Assembly: GCF_000377565.1 (NCBI RefSeq)
Contig: NZ_KB898379.1
Location: 1 to 62,085 of the forward strand
Reading direction: 5' to 3'
Length of the DNA: 62,085 nt
Origin: Rhizobium sp. 2MFCol3.1
GTDB taxonomy: Bacteria; Pseudomonadota; Alphaproteobacteria; Rhizobiales; Rhizobiaceae
Shown here: positions 47,549 to 55,053 of the stretch, piece by piece
How positions within the stretch are numbered: the first letter of the stretch is position 1
Layout of the letters: every line of letters begins with the position of its first letter
Made by a program: the position numbers and the translations under genes
The notes under the pieces: model-generated
Told to the model about the DNA's origin: nothing
Seen by the model: only the letters and a program-made list of their open reading frames with translations
Database searches by the model: none

Positions 47549-48157
47549 ATGGCTGTGTCGGATATGCGTCGTTCGCGTCTTATGAAGACCATGCTCGCTC
47601 TGCCGCTTCTTGCCCTGGCATTGTCGGGATGCGGGACGGCGGCCAAGAACGATACCTATGATCTCTCCGCGCCTGTGAGCGGCAGCGGACCTTCGGCGAA
47701 GGGGCGCCAGATTCTGGTGCAGCAGCCGACGGCTTTGCAGGCGCTGAACAGCGAGCAGATCGTCATCAAGGTCTCATCTTCGGAGATCCAGTATCTTGCC
47801 AAGGCGCAGTGGAGCGACAAGCTTCCGCGCATGGTTCAGGCGAAGCTCGTCGAGGCCTATGAGAATTCCGGCAAGCTCGGCGGCGTCGGCGTTCCCGGGC
47901 AGGGGCTGGCGATCGACTATCAGGTGGTCACCGACATCCGCGCCTTCGAGATCCGCACCGGTGGCGGCAGCCAGGCGGTGGTCGAGATTTCGGCCAAGAT
48001 CCTCAACGATCGCAACGGATCGGTGCGGGCGCAGAAGGTGTTCTCGCAAACGGTACCTGCGGGCGGTGGCTCCAATGAGGCCTTCGTCAAGGCGCTCGAC
48101 CGCGCATTCGCCGGCGTCACCAGCGAGATCGTCGATTGGACGCTGAAGTCGATCTGA
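47549..48157 (+). CDS. ABC-type transport auxiliary lipoprotein (PqiC-like)
   Basis: 202 residues from the ATG at 47549 (GGGGAAG upstream). The signal peptide ends in the lipobox LALSGC (Cys28). The body, ILVQQPTALQALNSEQIVI then WSDKLPRMVQAKLVEAYENSG, matches the YmbA/PqiC auxiliary lipoproteins that attach MCE tunnels to the outer membrane. Fourth gene of the operon. No MlaC or MlaA is present, so this is a Pqi/Mla hybrid layout. Confidence 0.86.
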   Translation: MAVSDMRRSRLMKTMLALPLLALALSGCGTAAKNDTYDLSAPVSGSGPSAKGRQILVQQPTALQALNSEQIVIKVSSSEIQYLAKAQWSDKLPRMVQAKLVEAYENSGKLGGVGVPGQGLAIDYQVVTDIRAFEIRTGGGSQAVVEISAKILNDRNGSVRAQKVFSQTVPAGGGSNEAFVKALDRAFAGVTSEIVDWTLKSI

Positions 48158-48186
48158 TCGATCGGGACGCTGGCTTGGAGGCCACG

Positions 48187-48678
48187 ATGATCAGGATTTT
48201 GGGCGCTGACGATGTGGAAGCGTTCAAGCGCATCCGGCTCGAGGCGCTGCGCCTGGAGCCATCCGCCTTTGCCAGCAGCTTCGATGAATGGGCAAAGCTT
48301 CCCGACGATGAATGGCGTCGACGATTGCTTGCCGACCCCGTCTTTCTTGCTTTCGACGGCGACGAGCCCGTGGCGATCATGGGGCTGCTCCGGCAGCGGG
48401 CCGGAAAGATGGCGCATCGTGCGACTGTTATCATGGTCTATGTGCGCGGTGAGAAACGCGGGACTGGTCTCGCGCGCGACTTGCTCGACCATGTCGTGGA
48501 CTATGCCCGGCAACACGGCATTCGTCAGCTCGAACTGACGGCCAGCGCTGAAAATCCCGGAGCGATCGGCTTTTATCGGAATGCGGGATTTATCCAGGCC
48601 GGGCTGATACCGGGTGGTGTGCTGGAAGGCGCCCGTGAGGTCGATGACGTCATCATGGTCAGGCGGATCGTCGACTGA
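48187..48678 (+). CDS. GNAT family N-acetyltransferase
   Basis: 163 residues from the ATG at 48187, with GGAGG 6 nt upstream; the frame extending to 48136 overlaps the lipoprotein gene. The acetyl-CoA loop is VYVRGEKRGTGLARDLLDHV (about 83-102). The C-terminal LTASAENPGAIGFYRNAGF (about 118-136) is the GNAT motif B. The substrate is unknown. It has its own strong terminator. Confidence 0.87.
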   Translation: MIRILGADDVEAFKRIRLEALRLEPSAFASSFDEWAKLPDDEWRRRLLADPVFLAFDGDEPVAIMGLLRQRAGKMAHRATVIMVYVRGEKRGTGLARDLLDHVVDYARQHGIRQLELTASAENPGAIGFYRNAGFIQAGLIPGGVLEGAREVDDVIMVRRIVD

Positions 48679-48704
48679 CGTTCCGTTCATATTGCTCAAC
48701 ACGC

Positions 48705-48742
48705 GAAAAGGCCGAGCGCTGGGAGCCGCTCGGCCTTTTCGT
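48705..48742 (+). terminator. Terminator after the GNAT gene
   Basis: A perfect 14-bp stem (48705-48718 with 48727-48740) with an 8-nt loop. The arms begin and end in AAAAGG/CCTTTT, so it can stop the GNAT transcript and the converging small-gene transcript alike. Confidence 0.88.
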
Positions 48743-48771
48743 ATTTCAGCTGTCGGGCTGCTCAGAGCCGA

Positions 48772-48906
48772 TCAAAAGACGCTATGCTTGCCATGTAGTC
48801 TCTTATCTTCTTCGGTTTCGCGCCGCAGGGCGGTCACGGTCGATGCCACAGATACGATAAACATGATGCTGATAAGGGCAGTAAGCACAGTCAAGATCGT
48901 GAACAT
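48772..48906 (-). CDS. Small membrane protein (44 aa), unknown function
   Basis: Forty-four codons from an ATG at 48906 with a full GGAGG 7 nt upstream. The product starts MFTILTVLTALISIMFIVSV, a single membrane helix, then a charged tail, TALRRETEEDKRLHGKHSVF. Only 33 bp separate it from the previous small gene, so both probably use the EcfG-type promoter at 49143-49167. No family recognised. Confidence 0.7.
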   Translation of the reverse strand: MFTILTVLTALISIMFIVSVASTVTALRRETEEDKRLHGKHSVF

Positions 48907-48939
48907 AAGCAATCCTCCAGGATTTTGCTTTCACGTCCG

Positions 48940-49095
48940 TTAGTATTGGCTCACAACGGTCGTACGAGCCGACGCATAAGGGCCGTATACTTTGGACGCA
49001 TCTACCTTCTGATCATAAAGCGCAACAGTTGCTGCAAGCATACCCGTCATCATTACCATCCATACTGCGTTAATCATGGTAATCTTGTTTGGCAT
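48940..49095 (-). CDS. Small membrane protein (51 aa), candidate general-stress gene
   Basis: Fifty-one codons from the ATG at 49095 (AAGGA 8 nt upstream; an ATG two codons earlier is too close to it). It begins MPNKITMINAVWMVMMTGM, a membrane helix at about 7-25, and ends with a tyrosine-rich polar tail, VYGPYASARTTVVSQY. An EcfG-type promoter lies about 48 bp upstream and a phased operator beyond. Function unknown. Confidence 0.7.
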   Translation of the reverse strand: MPNKITMINAVWMVMMTGMLAATVALYDQKVDASKVYGPYASARTTVVSQY

Positions 49096-49142
49096 ATTCA
49101 TCTTCCTTGTAGCGCCTATTTGCGCAACGCTTCGATTGAAAG

Positions 49143-49167
49143 AACGCGTCCGTTTGGAATTGGTTCC
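49143..49167 (-). promoter_or_regulatory. EcfG-type (general stress sigma) promoter
   Basis: On the minus strand GGAAC (49167-49163) is followed after exactly 16 bp by CGTT (49146-49143). That is the consensus for the alphaproteobacterial EcfG sigma factor (GGAAC-N16/17-cGTT). The predicted start near 49135 leaves a 40-nt leader before the ATG at 49095. Confidence 0.75.
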
Positions 49168-49202
49168 GCAGGACATTGACAAGTCGTTTACCAACGCCGA
49201 TC

Positions 49203-49239
49203 TGAAGCCTCTTTGAATGCCTCGTTCATCTGGCGTTCA
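49203..49239. promoter_or_regulatory. Phased operator, copy 1
   Basis: TGAA at 49203 and 49214, then TTCA at 49225 and 49236. All four words are 11 bp apart, giving TGAA-N7-TGAA-N7-TTCA-N7-TTCA, a dyad with every half-site on the same helix face. It lies 36 bp upstream of the EcfG -35. It matches copy 2 at 29 of 37 positions. The bound protein is not known. Confidence 0.65.
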
Positions 49240-49254
49240 TCTTCCTAAATCGGT

Positions 49255-49431
49255 TTATGCGTCTTCTCTAATCGGTTTAAAGGAGACGCGACCCATAACG
49301 CGCACGATCTCGTGATGTTCCCTCACGTCGCTGCGCACCCATGCGGCGTCACGCACTTCCAGGACGTAGGCGTAGACAAATTCGAAGGCGAGGGAGAGGG
49401 CGACCGAGGTGATGACAAGCAGGATGAGCAT
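49255..49431 (-). CDS. Small membrane protein (58 aa), unknown function
   Basis: Fifty-eight codons from the ATG at 49431. The first 20 residues (MLILLVITSVALSLAFEFVY) are a membrane helix. A charged tail with EVRDAAWVRSDVREHHEIVRVMG follows (in parts). A longer frame to 49539 runs through the operator and is rejected. A TATAAC -10 lies at 49494-49489, with operator copy 2 overlapping where the -35 would be. No family recognised. Confidence 0.6.
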   Translation of the reverse strand: MLILLVITSVALSLAFEFVYAYVLEVRDAAWVRSDVREHHEIVRVMGRVSFKPIREDA

Positions 49432-49505
49432 CGTGGGTTTCCAGGAGTGAACCGATCCCTGTCGGCATCGGCGGCGTTGATGCATCCTGTTATAGAGATC
49501 GCGGC

Positions 49506-49542
49506 TGAAGCAGCCTTGAATGGGCCGTTCATCCGGCATTCA
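49506..49542. promoter_or_regulatory. Phased operator, copy 2
   Basis: TGAA at 49506 and 49517, TTCA at 49528 and 49539, the same 11-bp spacing as copy 1. Its centre (about 49524) is some 42 bp upstream of the start expected from the TATAAC -10 at 49494-49489, the usual site of an activator that replaces a -35. It is also 116 bp upstream of coaD on the other strand. Confidence 0.65.
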
Positions 49543-49657
49543 GTCGCCCGGCGAGCACCGGTTGCGCCCCTATCGCCACTGGGCGGCGCTTGGGGCAAAT
49601 GACTTGCGGCAAGGCTTTATCCGTGACAAAAGGCGTCGAAACAAATGGCCGGGGCCA

Positions 49658-50152
49658 ATGACGACAGCTTTCTATCCGGGGTCTTTCGACCCGATCACGA
49701 ACGGACATGTTGACGTGCTCGTCCAGGCGCTGAACGTTGCGTCGAAAGTGATCGTCGCGATCGGCATTCATCCCGGCAAGACGCCGCTCTTCTCGTTCGA
49801 GGAGAAGGGCGAGCTGATCCGCCAGTCGCTGGCGGAGGTTTTGCCGGAGCGGGCGTCGGATATTTCGGTCGTATCCTTCGACAATCTGGTGGTCGATGCG
49901 GCCCGTGCGCATGGCGCGACGCTTCTGATCCGGGGCCTGAGAGATGGTACCGATCTCGACTACGAAATGCAGATGGCGGGCATGAACCGGCAGATGGCGC
50001 CGGATATCCAGACCGTTTTTCTGCCGGCCGGCACGGCCTCGCGGCCCATAACCGCCACATTGGTCCGTCAAATCGCAGGCATGGGAGGCGATGTCAGTGC
50101 ATTCGTACCTGCCGCCGTCTTGAAAGCCCTTCAATCAAAGCGCAAATCCTAG
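49658..50152 (+). CDS. coaD: Phosphopantetheine adenylyltransferase
   Basis: 164 residues; adenylates 4'-phosphopantetheine in coenzyme A synthesis. Nucleotidyltransferase motif T-x-G-H at T14-H17 in YPGSFDPITNGHVDV, GLRDGTDLDYEMQMAGMNR (about 90-108) and the ISSTxxR-like ASRPITATLVRQI. The start at 49658 gives the normal N-terminus; the 46-codon extension to 49520 is not coding-like. Confidence 0.95.
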   Translation: MTTAFYPGSFDPITNGHVDVLVQALNVASKVIVAIGIHPGKTPLFSFEEKGELIRQSLAEVLPERASDISVVSFDNLVVDAARAHGATLLIRGLRDGTDLDYEMQMAGMNRQMAPDIQTVFLPAGTASRPITATLVRQIAGMGGDVSAFVPAAVLKALQSKRKS

Positions 50153-50177
50153 GCGAATTCGCCGCAACGGAGCTATC

Positions 50178-50741
50178 ATGAAACTTTTCTATATTGCATT
50201 TGCCGGCGTGCTTTATCTCGCTTCGTTCGTTGGCGACGTTTTCGCCGCCGACACGATGACGATCCAGCTGAAGAGCGGCCCCGTCGTGATCGAGCTTGCG
50301 CCTGATGTCGCGCCGAAGCATGTCGCCCAGATCGAGGCGCTCGCCAAGAAGGGCGCCTACGACAACGTTGCCTTCCACCGCGTGATCGACGGCTTCATGG
50401 CGCAGACCGGCGACGTGCAGTACGGCAACATGGAAAAGGGCTTCGACAAGAACCAGGTCGGCACTGGCGGTTCGGACATGCCGAACATTCCGGCCGAGTT
50501 CTCCAAGACCCCGTTCGTGCGCGGCACGGTCGGCATGGCGCGCTCGCAGGACCCGAATTCGGCCAACTCGCAGTTCTTCATCATGTTCGCTGACGGCTCC
50601 TTCCTGAACGGCCAATACACGGTCGTCGGCAAGGTGATCTCCGGCATGGAGAACGTCGACAAGATCCAGAAGGGCGAAGGCCAGAACGGCGAAGTCAGCA
50701 ATCCTGACCGCATGGTCAAGGTCACAATCGCCAAGAAGTAA
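50178..50741 (+). CDS. ppiA: Exported cyclophilin-type peptidyl-prolyl isomerase
   Basis: 187 residues. A signal peptide (about 1-23, cut near VFA-AD) precedes a cyclophilin domain. FHRVIDGFMAQTGD and ANSQFFIMFAD carry the active-site R, F and Q residues. It catalyses proline cis-trans isomerisation in the periplasm. Paired with a cytosolic paralogue 26 bp downstream; the two probably arose by duplication. Confidence 0.92.
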   Translation: MKLFYIAFAGVLYLASFVGDVFAADTMTIQLKSGPVVIELAPDVAPKHVAQIEALAKKGAYDNVAFHRVIDGFMAQTGDVQYGNMEKGFDKNQVGTGGSDMPNIPAEFSKTPFVRGTVGMARSQDPNSANSQFFIMFADGSFLNGQYTVVGKVISGMENVDKIQKGEGQNGEVSNPDRMVKVTIAKK

Positions 50742-50767
50742 GTTTCAAGACCAGTAGGAGAATAACA

Positions 50768-51277
50768 ATGGCTGAGATCAAGGATCCGGAAAACACCATC
50801 ATCCTGGAAACCACCAAGGGTAATGTCGTCATCCAGCTTCTGCCTGAAGTGGCGCCTGAACACGTGGCCCGCATCAAGGAACTCGCACGCGAGAAGGCCT
50901 ATGACGGCGTCGTGTTCCACCGCGTCATCAACGACTTCATGGCGCAGACCGGCGACGTGAAGTTCGGCAAGAAGGGTGGCGAGAGCTTCAACCCTGGTCG
51001 TGCCGGCATGGGCGGTTCCGAGAAGCCTGATCTGAAGGCTGAATTCTCGGCCGTCAGCCATATCCGCGGCACCTGCTCGATGGCTCGTTCGCAGAACCCG
51101 AACTCCGCCAACTCGCAGTTCTTCATCTGCTTCACGGATGCTCCCTGGCTGAATAAGCAGTATTCCGTCTGGGGCCAGGTCATCGAAGGCATGGACAACG
51201 TCGACAAGATCAAGAAGGGCGAACCGGTCGTCGATCCGGATTCGATCGTCTCGATGCGGGTTGCCGCCGACGTCTGA
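50768..51277 (+). CDS. ppiB: Cytosolic cyclophilin-type peptidyl-prolyl isomerase
   Basis: 169 residues, the same cyclophilin core as ppiA (FHRVINDFMAQTGD, ANSQFFICFTDAPWL) but with no signal peptide, so it acts in the cytoplasm. AGGAG precedes the ATG. It is translated from the same transcript as ppiA, and a terminator follows. Confidence 0.93.
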   Translation: MAEIKDPENTIILETTKGNVVIQLLPEVAPEHVARIKELAREKAYDGVVFHRVINDFMAQTGDVKFGKKGGESFNPGRAGMGGSEKPDLKAEFSAVSHIRGTCSMARSQNPNSANSQFFICFTDAPWLNKQYSVWGQVIEGMDNVDKIKKGEPVVDPDSIVSMRVAADV

Positions 51278-51293
51278 TTGTGATGTTTGCTGG

Positions 51294-51330
51294 AACCCGC
51301 CCTTGCGCGAAAGCGCGGGGCGGGTTTCGC
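51294..51330 (+). terminator. Terminator after ppiB
   Basis: Outer 9-bp stem (AACCCGCCC/GGGCGGGTT) and inner GCGC-GAAA-GCGC hairpin, followed by TCGCTTT. It separates the ppi pair from queA. Confidence 0.75.
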
Positions 51331-51362
51331 TTTGCCTGGACCAGCCTTCCCGGAACTGCCCT

Positions 51363-52445
51363 ATGCGCGTAGACCTTTTCGATTTCGAGCTTCCCGATGA
51401 GCGGATCGCTCTGCGGCCCGCCGAGCCGCGCGACAGCGCGCGCCTGCTTGTCGTCGATCCCAATGGCGAAACGAAGCTCTCCGATCACCGTGTTTCGGAC
51501 CTGCCGTCCTTCCTGAAGGCGGGGGATGCGCTGGTGTTCAACGACACCAAGGTCATTCCGGCGCAGCTCGAAGGCATCCGCCACCGCGAGGGTGCGGGCG
51601 GCCAGCAGGTTTCGGCGACGCTGCACATGCGGGTGGGCGCCAATCGCTGGAAGGCGTTTGCCAAGCCCGGCAAACGTATCAAGGTCGGCGACCGGATCGC
51701 CTTTGGCCACGGTGGCGAAAGCTGCCTTCTCGGCTCGCTCGACTGCACCGTAGAAGAAAAGGGCGAGGGCGGCGAGGTGACGCTGGCCTTCGATCTGTCG
51801 GGTCCTGCGCTCGACGAAGTGATCCATTCCGTCGGCCATATTCCGCTGCCGCCCTATATCGCCGCCAAGCGCGCCGAAGACGAACGCGACCGCGCTGACT
51901 ACCAGACCATCTACGCCCGCGAGGACGGCGCTGTCGCAGCACCCACCGCCGGACTGCATTTTACGCCCGAACTTTTCGCAGCACTCGACAAGGCCGGCAT
52001 CGAGCGGCATTTCGTGACGCTTCATGTCGGTGCCGGCACATTCCTACCGATGAAGGTCGACGATACCGACGACCACAAGATGCATCTCGAAAGCGGCTAT
52101 GTCAGCGGCGAGACGGCCGCCAAGCTCAATGCCGTGAAGGCGAGGGGCGGGCGGGTCGTCTGCGTCGGCACCACCTCGCTGCGGCTAATCGAAAGCGCTG
52201 CGCAGGATAGCGGCGAGATCCGCGGCTGGGCGGGCGCCACGGGCATTTTCATTACGCCGGGTTACCGCTTCAAGGCGGTGGATGTGCTGATGACCAACTT
52301 CCACCTGCCACGCTCGACGCTGTTCATGCTGGTCTCGGCCTTTGCCGGCCTGGAGACCATGCACGCTGCCTATGAACATGCCATTTCCACAGGCTACCGC
52401 TTCTATTCCTATGGCGATTCCAGCCTTCTTTTCCGGAAAGACTAG
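51363..52445 (+). CDS. queA: S-adenosylmethionine:tRNA ribosyltransferase-isomerase
   Basis: 360 residues; transfers and isomerises the ribosyl moiety of AdoMet onto preQ1-tRNA, forming epoxyqueuosine. MRVDLFDFELPDERIALRP at the start, DALVFNDTKVIPAQL, YQTIYARE-DGAVAAPTAGLHFT (in parts) and VGAGTFLPM are standard. The stop (TAG) abuts the tgt ATG with no gap, so the two queuosine genes are coupled. Confidence 0.95.
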   Translation: MRVDLFDFELPDERIALRPAEPRDSARLLVVDPNGETKLSDHRVSDLPSFLKAGDALVFNDTKVIPAQLEGIRHREGAGGQQVSATLHMRVGANRWKAFAKPGKRIKVGDRIAFGHGGESCLLGSLDCTVEEKGEGGEVTLAFDLSGPALDEVIHSVGHIPLPPYIAAKRAEDERDRADYQTIYAREDGAVAAPTAGLHFTPELFAALDKAGIERHFVTLHVGAGTFLPMKVDDTDDHKMHLESGYVSGETAAKLNAVKARGGRVVCVGTTSLRLIESAAQDSGEIRGWAGATGIFITPGYRFKAVDVLMTNFHLPRSTLFMLVSAFAGLETMHAAYEHAISTGYRFYSYGDSSLLFRKD

Positions 52446-53576
52446 ATGACCGAGAACTTCCAGTTCACCCTCAAGAAGACCGATGGCGGCGCCCGTCTCG
52501 GCGAAGTTTCCATGCCGCGCGGCACGATCCGCACGCCGGCGTTTATGCCCGTCGGCACCGTCGGCACCGTCAAGGCGATGTATCTCGACCAGGTGCGCGA
52601 AGGCGGCGCCGATATCATTCTCGGCAATACCTATCATCTGATGCTGCGGCCGACGGCAGAGCGCGTGGCGCGACTTGGCGGCCTGCACAAGCTGATCCGC
52701 TGGGATGGGCCTATCCTGACCGATAGCGGCGGCTTCCAGGTCATGTCGCTGTCCGGTCTGCGCAAGCTCGACGAGCAGGGCGTTACCTTCAAGAGCCATG
52801 TCGATGGCAGCCTGCACCACATGTCGCCGGAGCGCTCGATCGAGATCCAGGGGCTGCTCGACAGCGATATCCAGATGCAGCTCGACGAGTGCGTGGCACT
52901 TCCGGCCGAGCCGCGCGAGATCGAACGCGCCATGGAGATGTCGCTGCGCTGGGCCGAACGCTGCAAGGTCGCCTTCGGCAACCAGCCGGGCAAGGCTATG
53001 TTCGGCATCGTGCAGGGCGGCGATATTCCGGCGCTGCGCGTACGCTCCGCAGCAGCGCTTGCCGATCTCGACCTCAAGGGCTACGCGGTCGGCGGCCTTG
53101 CCGTCGGCGAGCCGCAGGCGGTGATGCTGAAGATGCTCGAGGAGACGCTGCCGGTCCTGCCAACCGAGAAGCCGCGCTATCTGATGGGCGTCGGCACGCC
53201 CGAGGACATGCTGCGCTCGGTGGCGCGCGGGATCGACATGTTCGACTGCGTGATGCCGACCCGTTCCGGCCGTCACGGCCTGGCCTTCACCCGCCGCGGC
53301 AAGGTCAACATCCGCAATGCCCGCCATGCCGAGGACATGCGCCCGCTCGACGAGCAGTCGAGCTGCCCGGCGACGCGCGACTATTCACGCGCCTATCTGC
53401 ACCACCTCGTGCGCTCGAACGAGGCGCTGGGCGGTATGCTGCTCTCGTGGAACAACCTCTCCTACTATCAGGAACTGATGCAGGGTATCCGCAAGGCGAT
53501 CGCCGAAGGTCGCTTTGCTGACTTCATGGCGGAGACCGAAGCCGAATGGGCTAAGGGCGATATCGACCCGGTCTAA
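52446..53576 (+). CDS. tgt: tRNA-guanine transglycosylase
   Basis: 376 residues; swaps guanine-34 for preQ1 in tRNAs of the GUN family. The nucleophile and acid aspartates lie in TDSGGFQVMSLSG and DMFDCVMPTRSGRHG. GIVQGG and GGLAVGE are also seen. The zinc site is unusual: where the family has C-x-C-x2-C before SRAYLHHL, this protein reads S-S-C-P-A-T, keeping only one cysteine (about C307) plus the later His. It works with QueA. Confidence 0.95.
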   Translation: MTENFQFTLKKTDGGARLGEVSMPRGTIRTPAFMPVGTVGTVKAMYLDQVREGGADIILGNTYHLMLRPTAERVARLGGLHKLIRWDGPILTDSGGFQVMSLSGLRKLDEQGVTFKSHVDGSLHHMSPERSIEIQGLLDSDIQMQLDECVALPAEPREIERAMEMSLRWAERCKVAFGNQPGKAMFGIVQGGDIPALRVRSAAALADLDLKGYAVGGLAVGEPQAVMLKMLEETLPVLPTEKPRYLMGVGTPEDMLRSVARGIDMFDCVMPTRSGRHGLAFTRRGKVNIRNARHAEDMRPLDEQSSCPATRDYSRAYLHHLVRSNEALGGMLLSWNNLSYYQELMQGIRKAIAEGRFADFMAETEAEWAKGDIDPV

Positions 53577-53579
53577 GGC

Positions 53580-54008
53580 TCAGATGCCTTTGCTCGCCGT
53601 GTCAGGCAGGATCTGGACGCCGCCGATCTTGTAGCTGCCATCCGGCTGACGGATGACCTGGTAGATCGCCGTCCAGTCCTTGCCGTCGCGGCCGGAAATC
53701 AGCACCTCGTGGTAGATCATCGCTCCGTTGTCGATCGAGCGGCTGCGGCCGAAGGCGTAATTTCCGGGGTGATAGACCGGCTCATAGCTCTTCTTGACCA
53801 TGGCGAAGAAGACGTTCTTGTCGGGATAGACCGCCTTAATGCCGGGGGCGGCGTAGGAATAGGCCGCCTCGGGATCGTCCTGCAGGAAGGCCTTGATTTG
53901 CGCCTCGATCATCGACCGCGTTGTATCCAGCGGGTCTTCCGCGCGCGCCGGCGACAGCGTGAAAATCGCTGTGAGACTGAGGATGAGGACTGCGAAGAAG
54001 GCGCGCAT
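53580..54008 (-). CDS. DUF4864 secreted protein
   Basis: 142 residues from the ATG at 54008 (GGGAG upstream). The signal peptide is cut at ARA-ED (about 23). The mature domain, DDPEAAYSYAAPGIKAVYPDKNVFFAMV then YHPGNYAFGRS, is the NTF2-like DUF4864. Likely periplasmic; no function known. It converges with tgt across three bases. Confidence 0.87.
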   Translation of the reverse strand: MRAFFAVLILSLTAIFTLSPARAEDPLDTTRSMIEAQIKAFLQDDPEAAYSYAAPGIKAVYPDKNVFFAMVKKSYEPVYHPGNYAFGRSRSIDNGAMIYHEVLISGRDGKDWTAIYQVIRQPDGSYKIGGVQILPDTASKGI

Positions 54009-54088
54009 CGGCATATCTCCCACTATCCCGTGGCAATAGCCGCCACCCCTTGAATTGTAGGGCTTTCAGCGCGCAAGGAAAGAGGCAA

Positions 54089-54397
54089 TCAGAGCCGGCC
54101 GCGTGCGAATATTCGCGACAGGATCAGACCCGCGACGAGCACACCGGCGGCGATGAAGATGGTGTCGATGGGAGTGCCGATATAGAGCGGCCCGACATTG
54201 GCGAAGAGCAGGAAGGCGACGACGAAGTTCGCCCAGCCCCAGACGACATTAAGCTCCGCCGAACTCTCGCCGGCACCTGACATCCGCACGAACGGCGTGC
54301 GGAACGGCCGGCCACAGACGCCGTTGACGAAGTGCGGAATGCCGTTGGTCATGATGGCGGCGGCAAAGAAGTGAACGATAAAGGCGATCCAGGGCAT
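54089..54397 (-). CDS. Small four-helix membrane protein
   Basis: 102 residues from the ATG at 54397 (GGAG 6 nt upstream). Hydrophobic segments lie at about 3-20, 50-67 and 80-97. The N-terminal IVHFFAAAIMTNGIPHFVNGVCGRPF carries H and N residues in a helix, seen in rhizobial hypothetical proteins. Function unknown. Adjacent to the rut operon on the same strand, 110 bp downstream of rutF. Confidence 0.72.
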   Translation of the reverse strand: MPWIAFIVHFFAAAIMTNGIPHFVNGVCGRPFRTPFVRMSGAGESSAELNVVWGWANFVVAFLLFANVGPLYIGTPIDTIFIAAGVLVAGLILSRIFARGRL

Positions 54398-54507
54398 CGG
54401 CGTCTCCAAGATGGTCATCCTGGCGGCGCGACGTCACGCCACGCTACGGGATGAACCAGAATTCCGGCAGGAACGCGTTGACCTAAGCTCTTGTTCCGTA
54501 TGAGGGA

Positions 54508-55044
54508 TCAGATCGTATGGTAGCGACGATCGAAATAGATCAGCGCTTGGCCGCCTTCATTCTCCTTGATCGCCACCACCTCGCAGATCAGGATGTCGTG
54601 GGTGCCACCATCGGAGACCGACTTCACCTTGCAGTCGAGCGAGATCAGCGCGTCGTCAAGGGCGGGCGCACCTGTTTCGAGCACCGACCAGCTGGCGCCT
54701 TCGAACCGTTCCTGCACCGGGGTCTTGCCACCGAAACGGCGGCTCAGATCCTCGTGGGCGTGCGACAGGGTGTTGACGCAGAGCACGCGGTTTGCGTTCA
54801 CGGCCGGATAGGCGGAGGAGCCGCGATTAATGCAGACCAGAAGCGTGGGCGGATCGTCGGTGACGCTGCAGACGGCGGTTGCGGCGAAGCCCGCGAGGCC
54901 CGCCGGGCCATCCGATGTGACGACGTTGACGGCGGCGCCGAGGCGGGCCATCGCGTTGCGGTAATCCTGCTTGCGCTGGTCCGTCGTATCGGCGCCTGTG
55001 GCCGTTGCGGTTACGTCCGGGATCAATTTGGCTGATGCTTGCAT
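54508..55044 (-). CDS. rutF: RutF, NAD(P)H-dependent FMN reductase
   Basis: 178 residues of the flavin reductase-like fold. It supplies reduced FMN to the RutA monooxygenase. GAAVNVVTSDGPAGLAGFAATAVCSVTDDPPTLLVCINR (about 31-70, in parts) is the family signature. Last of the rut genes here, 9 bp after rutD. Confidence 0.92.
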   Translation of the reverse strand: MQASAKLIPDVTATATGADTTDQRKQDYRNAMARLGAAVNVVTSDGPAGLAGFAATAVCSVTDDPPTLLVCINRGSSAYPAVNANRVLCVNTLSHAHEDLSRRFGGKTPVQERFEGASWSVLETGAPALDDALISLDCKVKSVSDGGTHDILICEVVAIKENEGGQALIYFDRRYHTI

Positions 55045-55053
55045 ATCGGGGTC

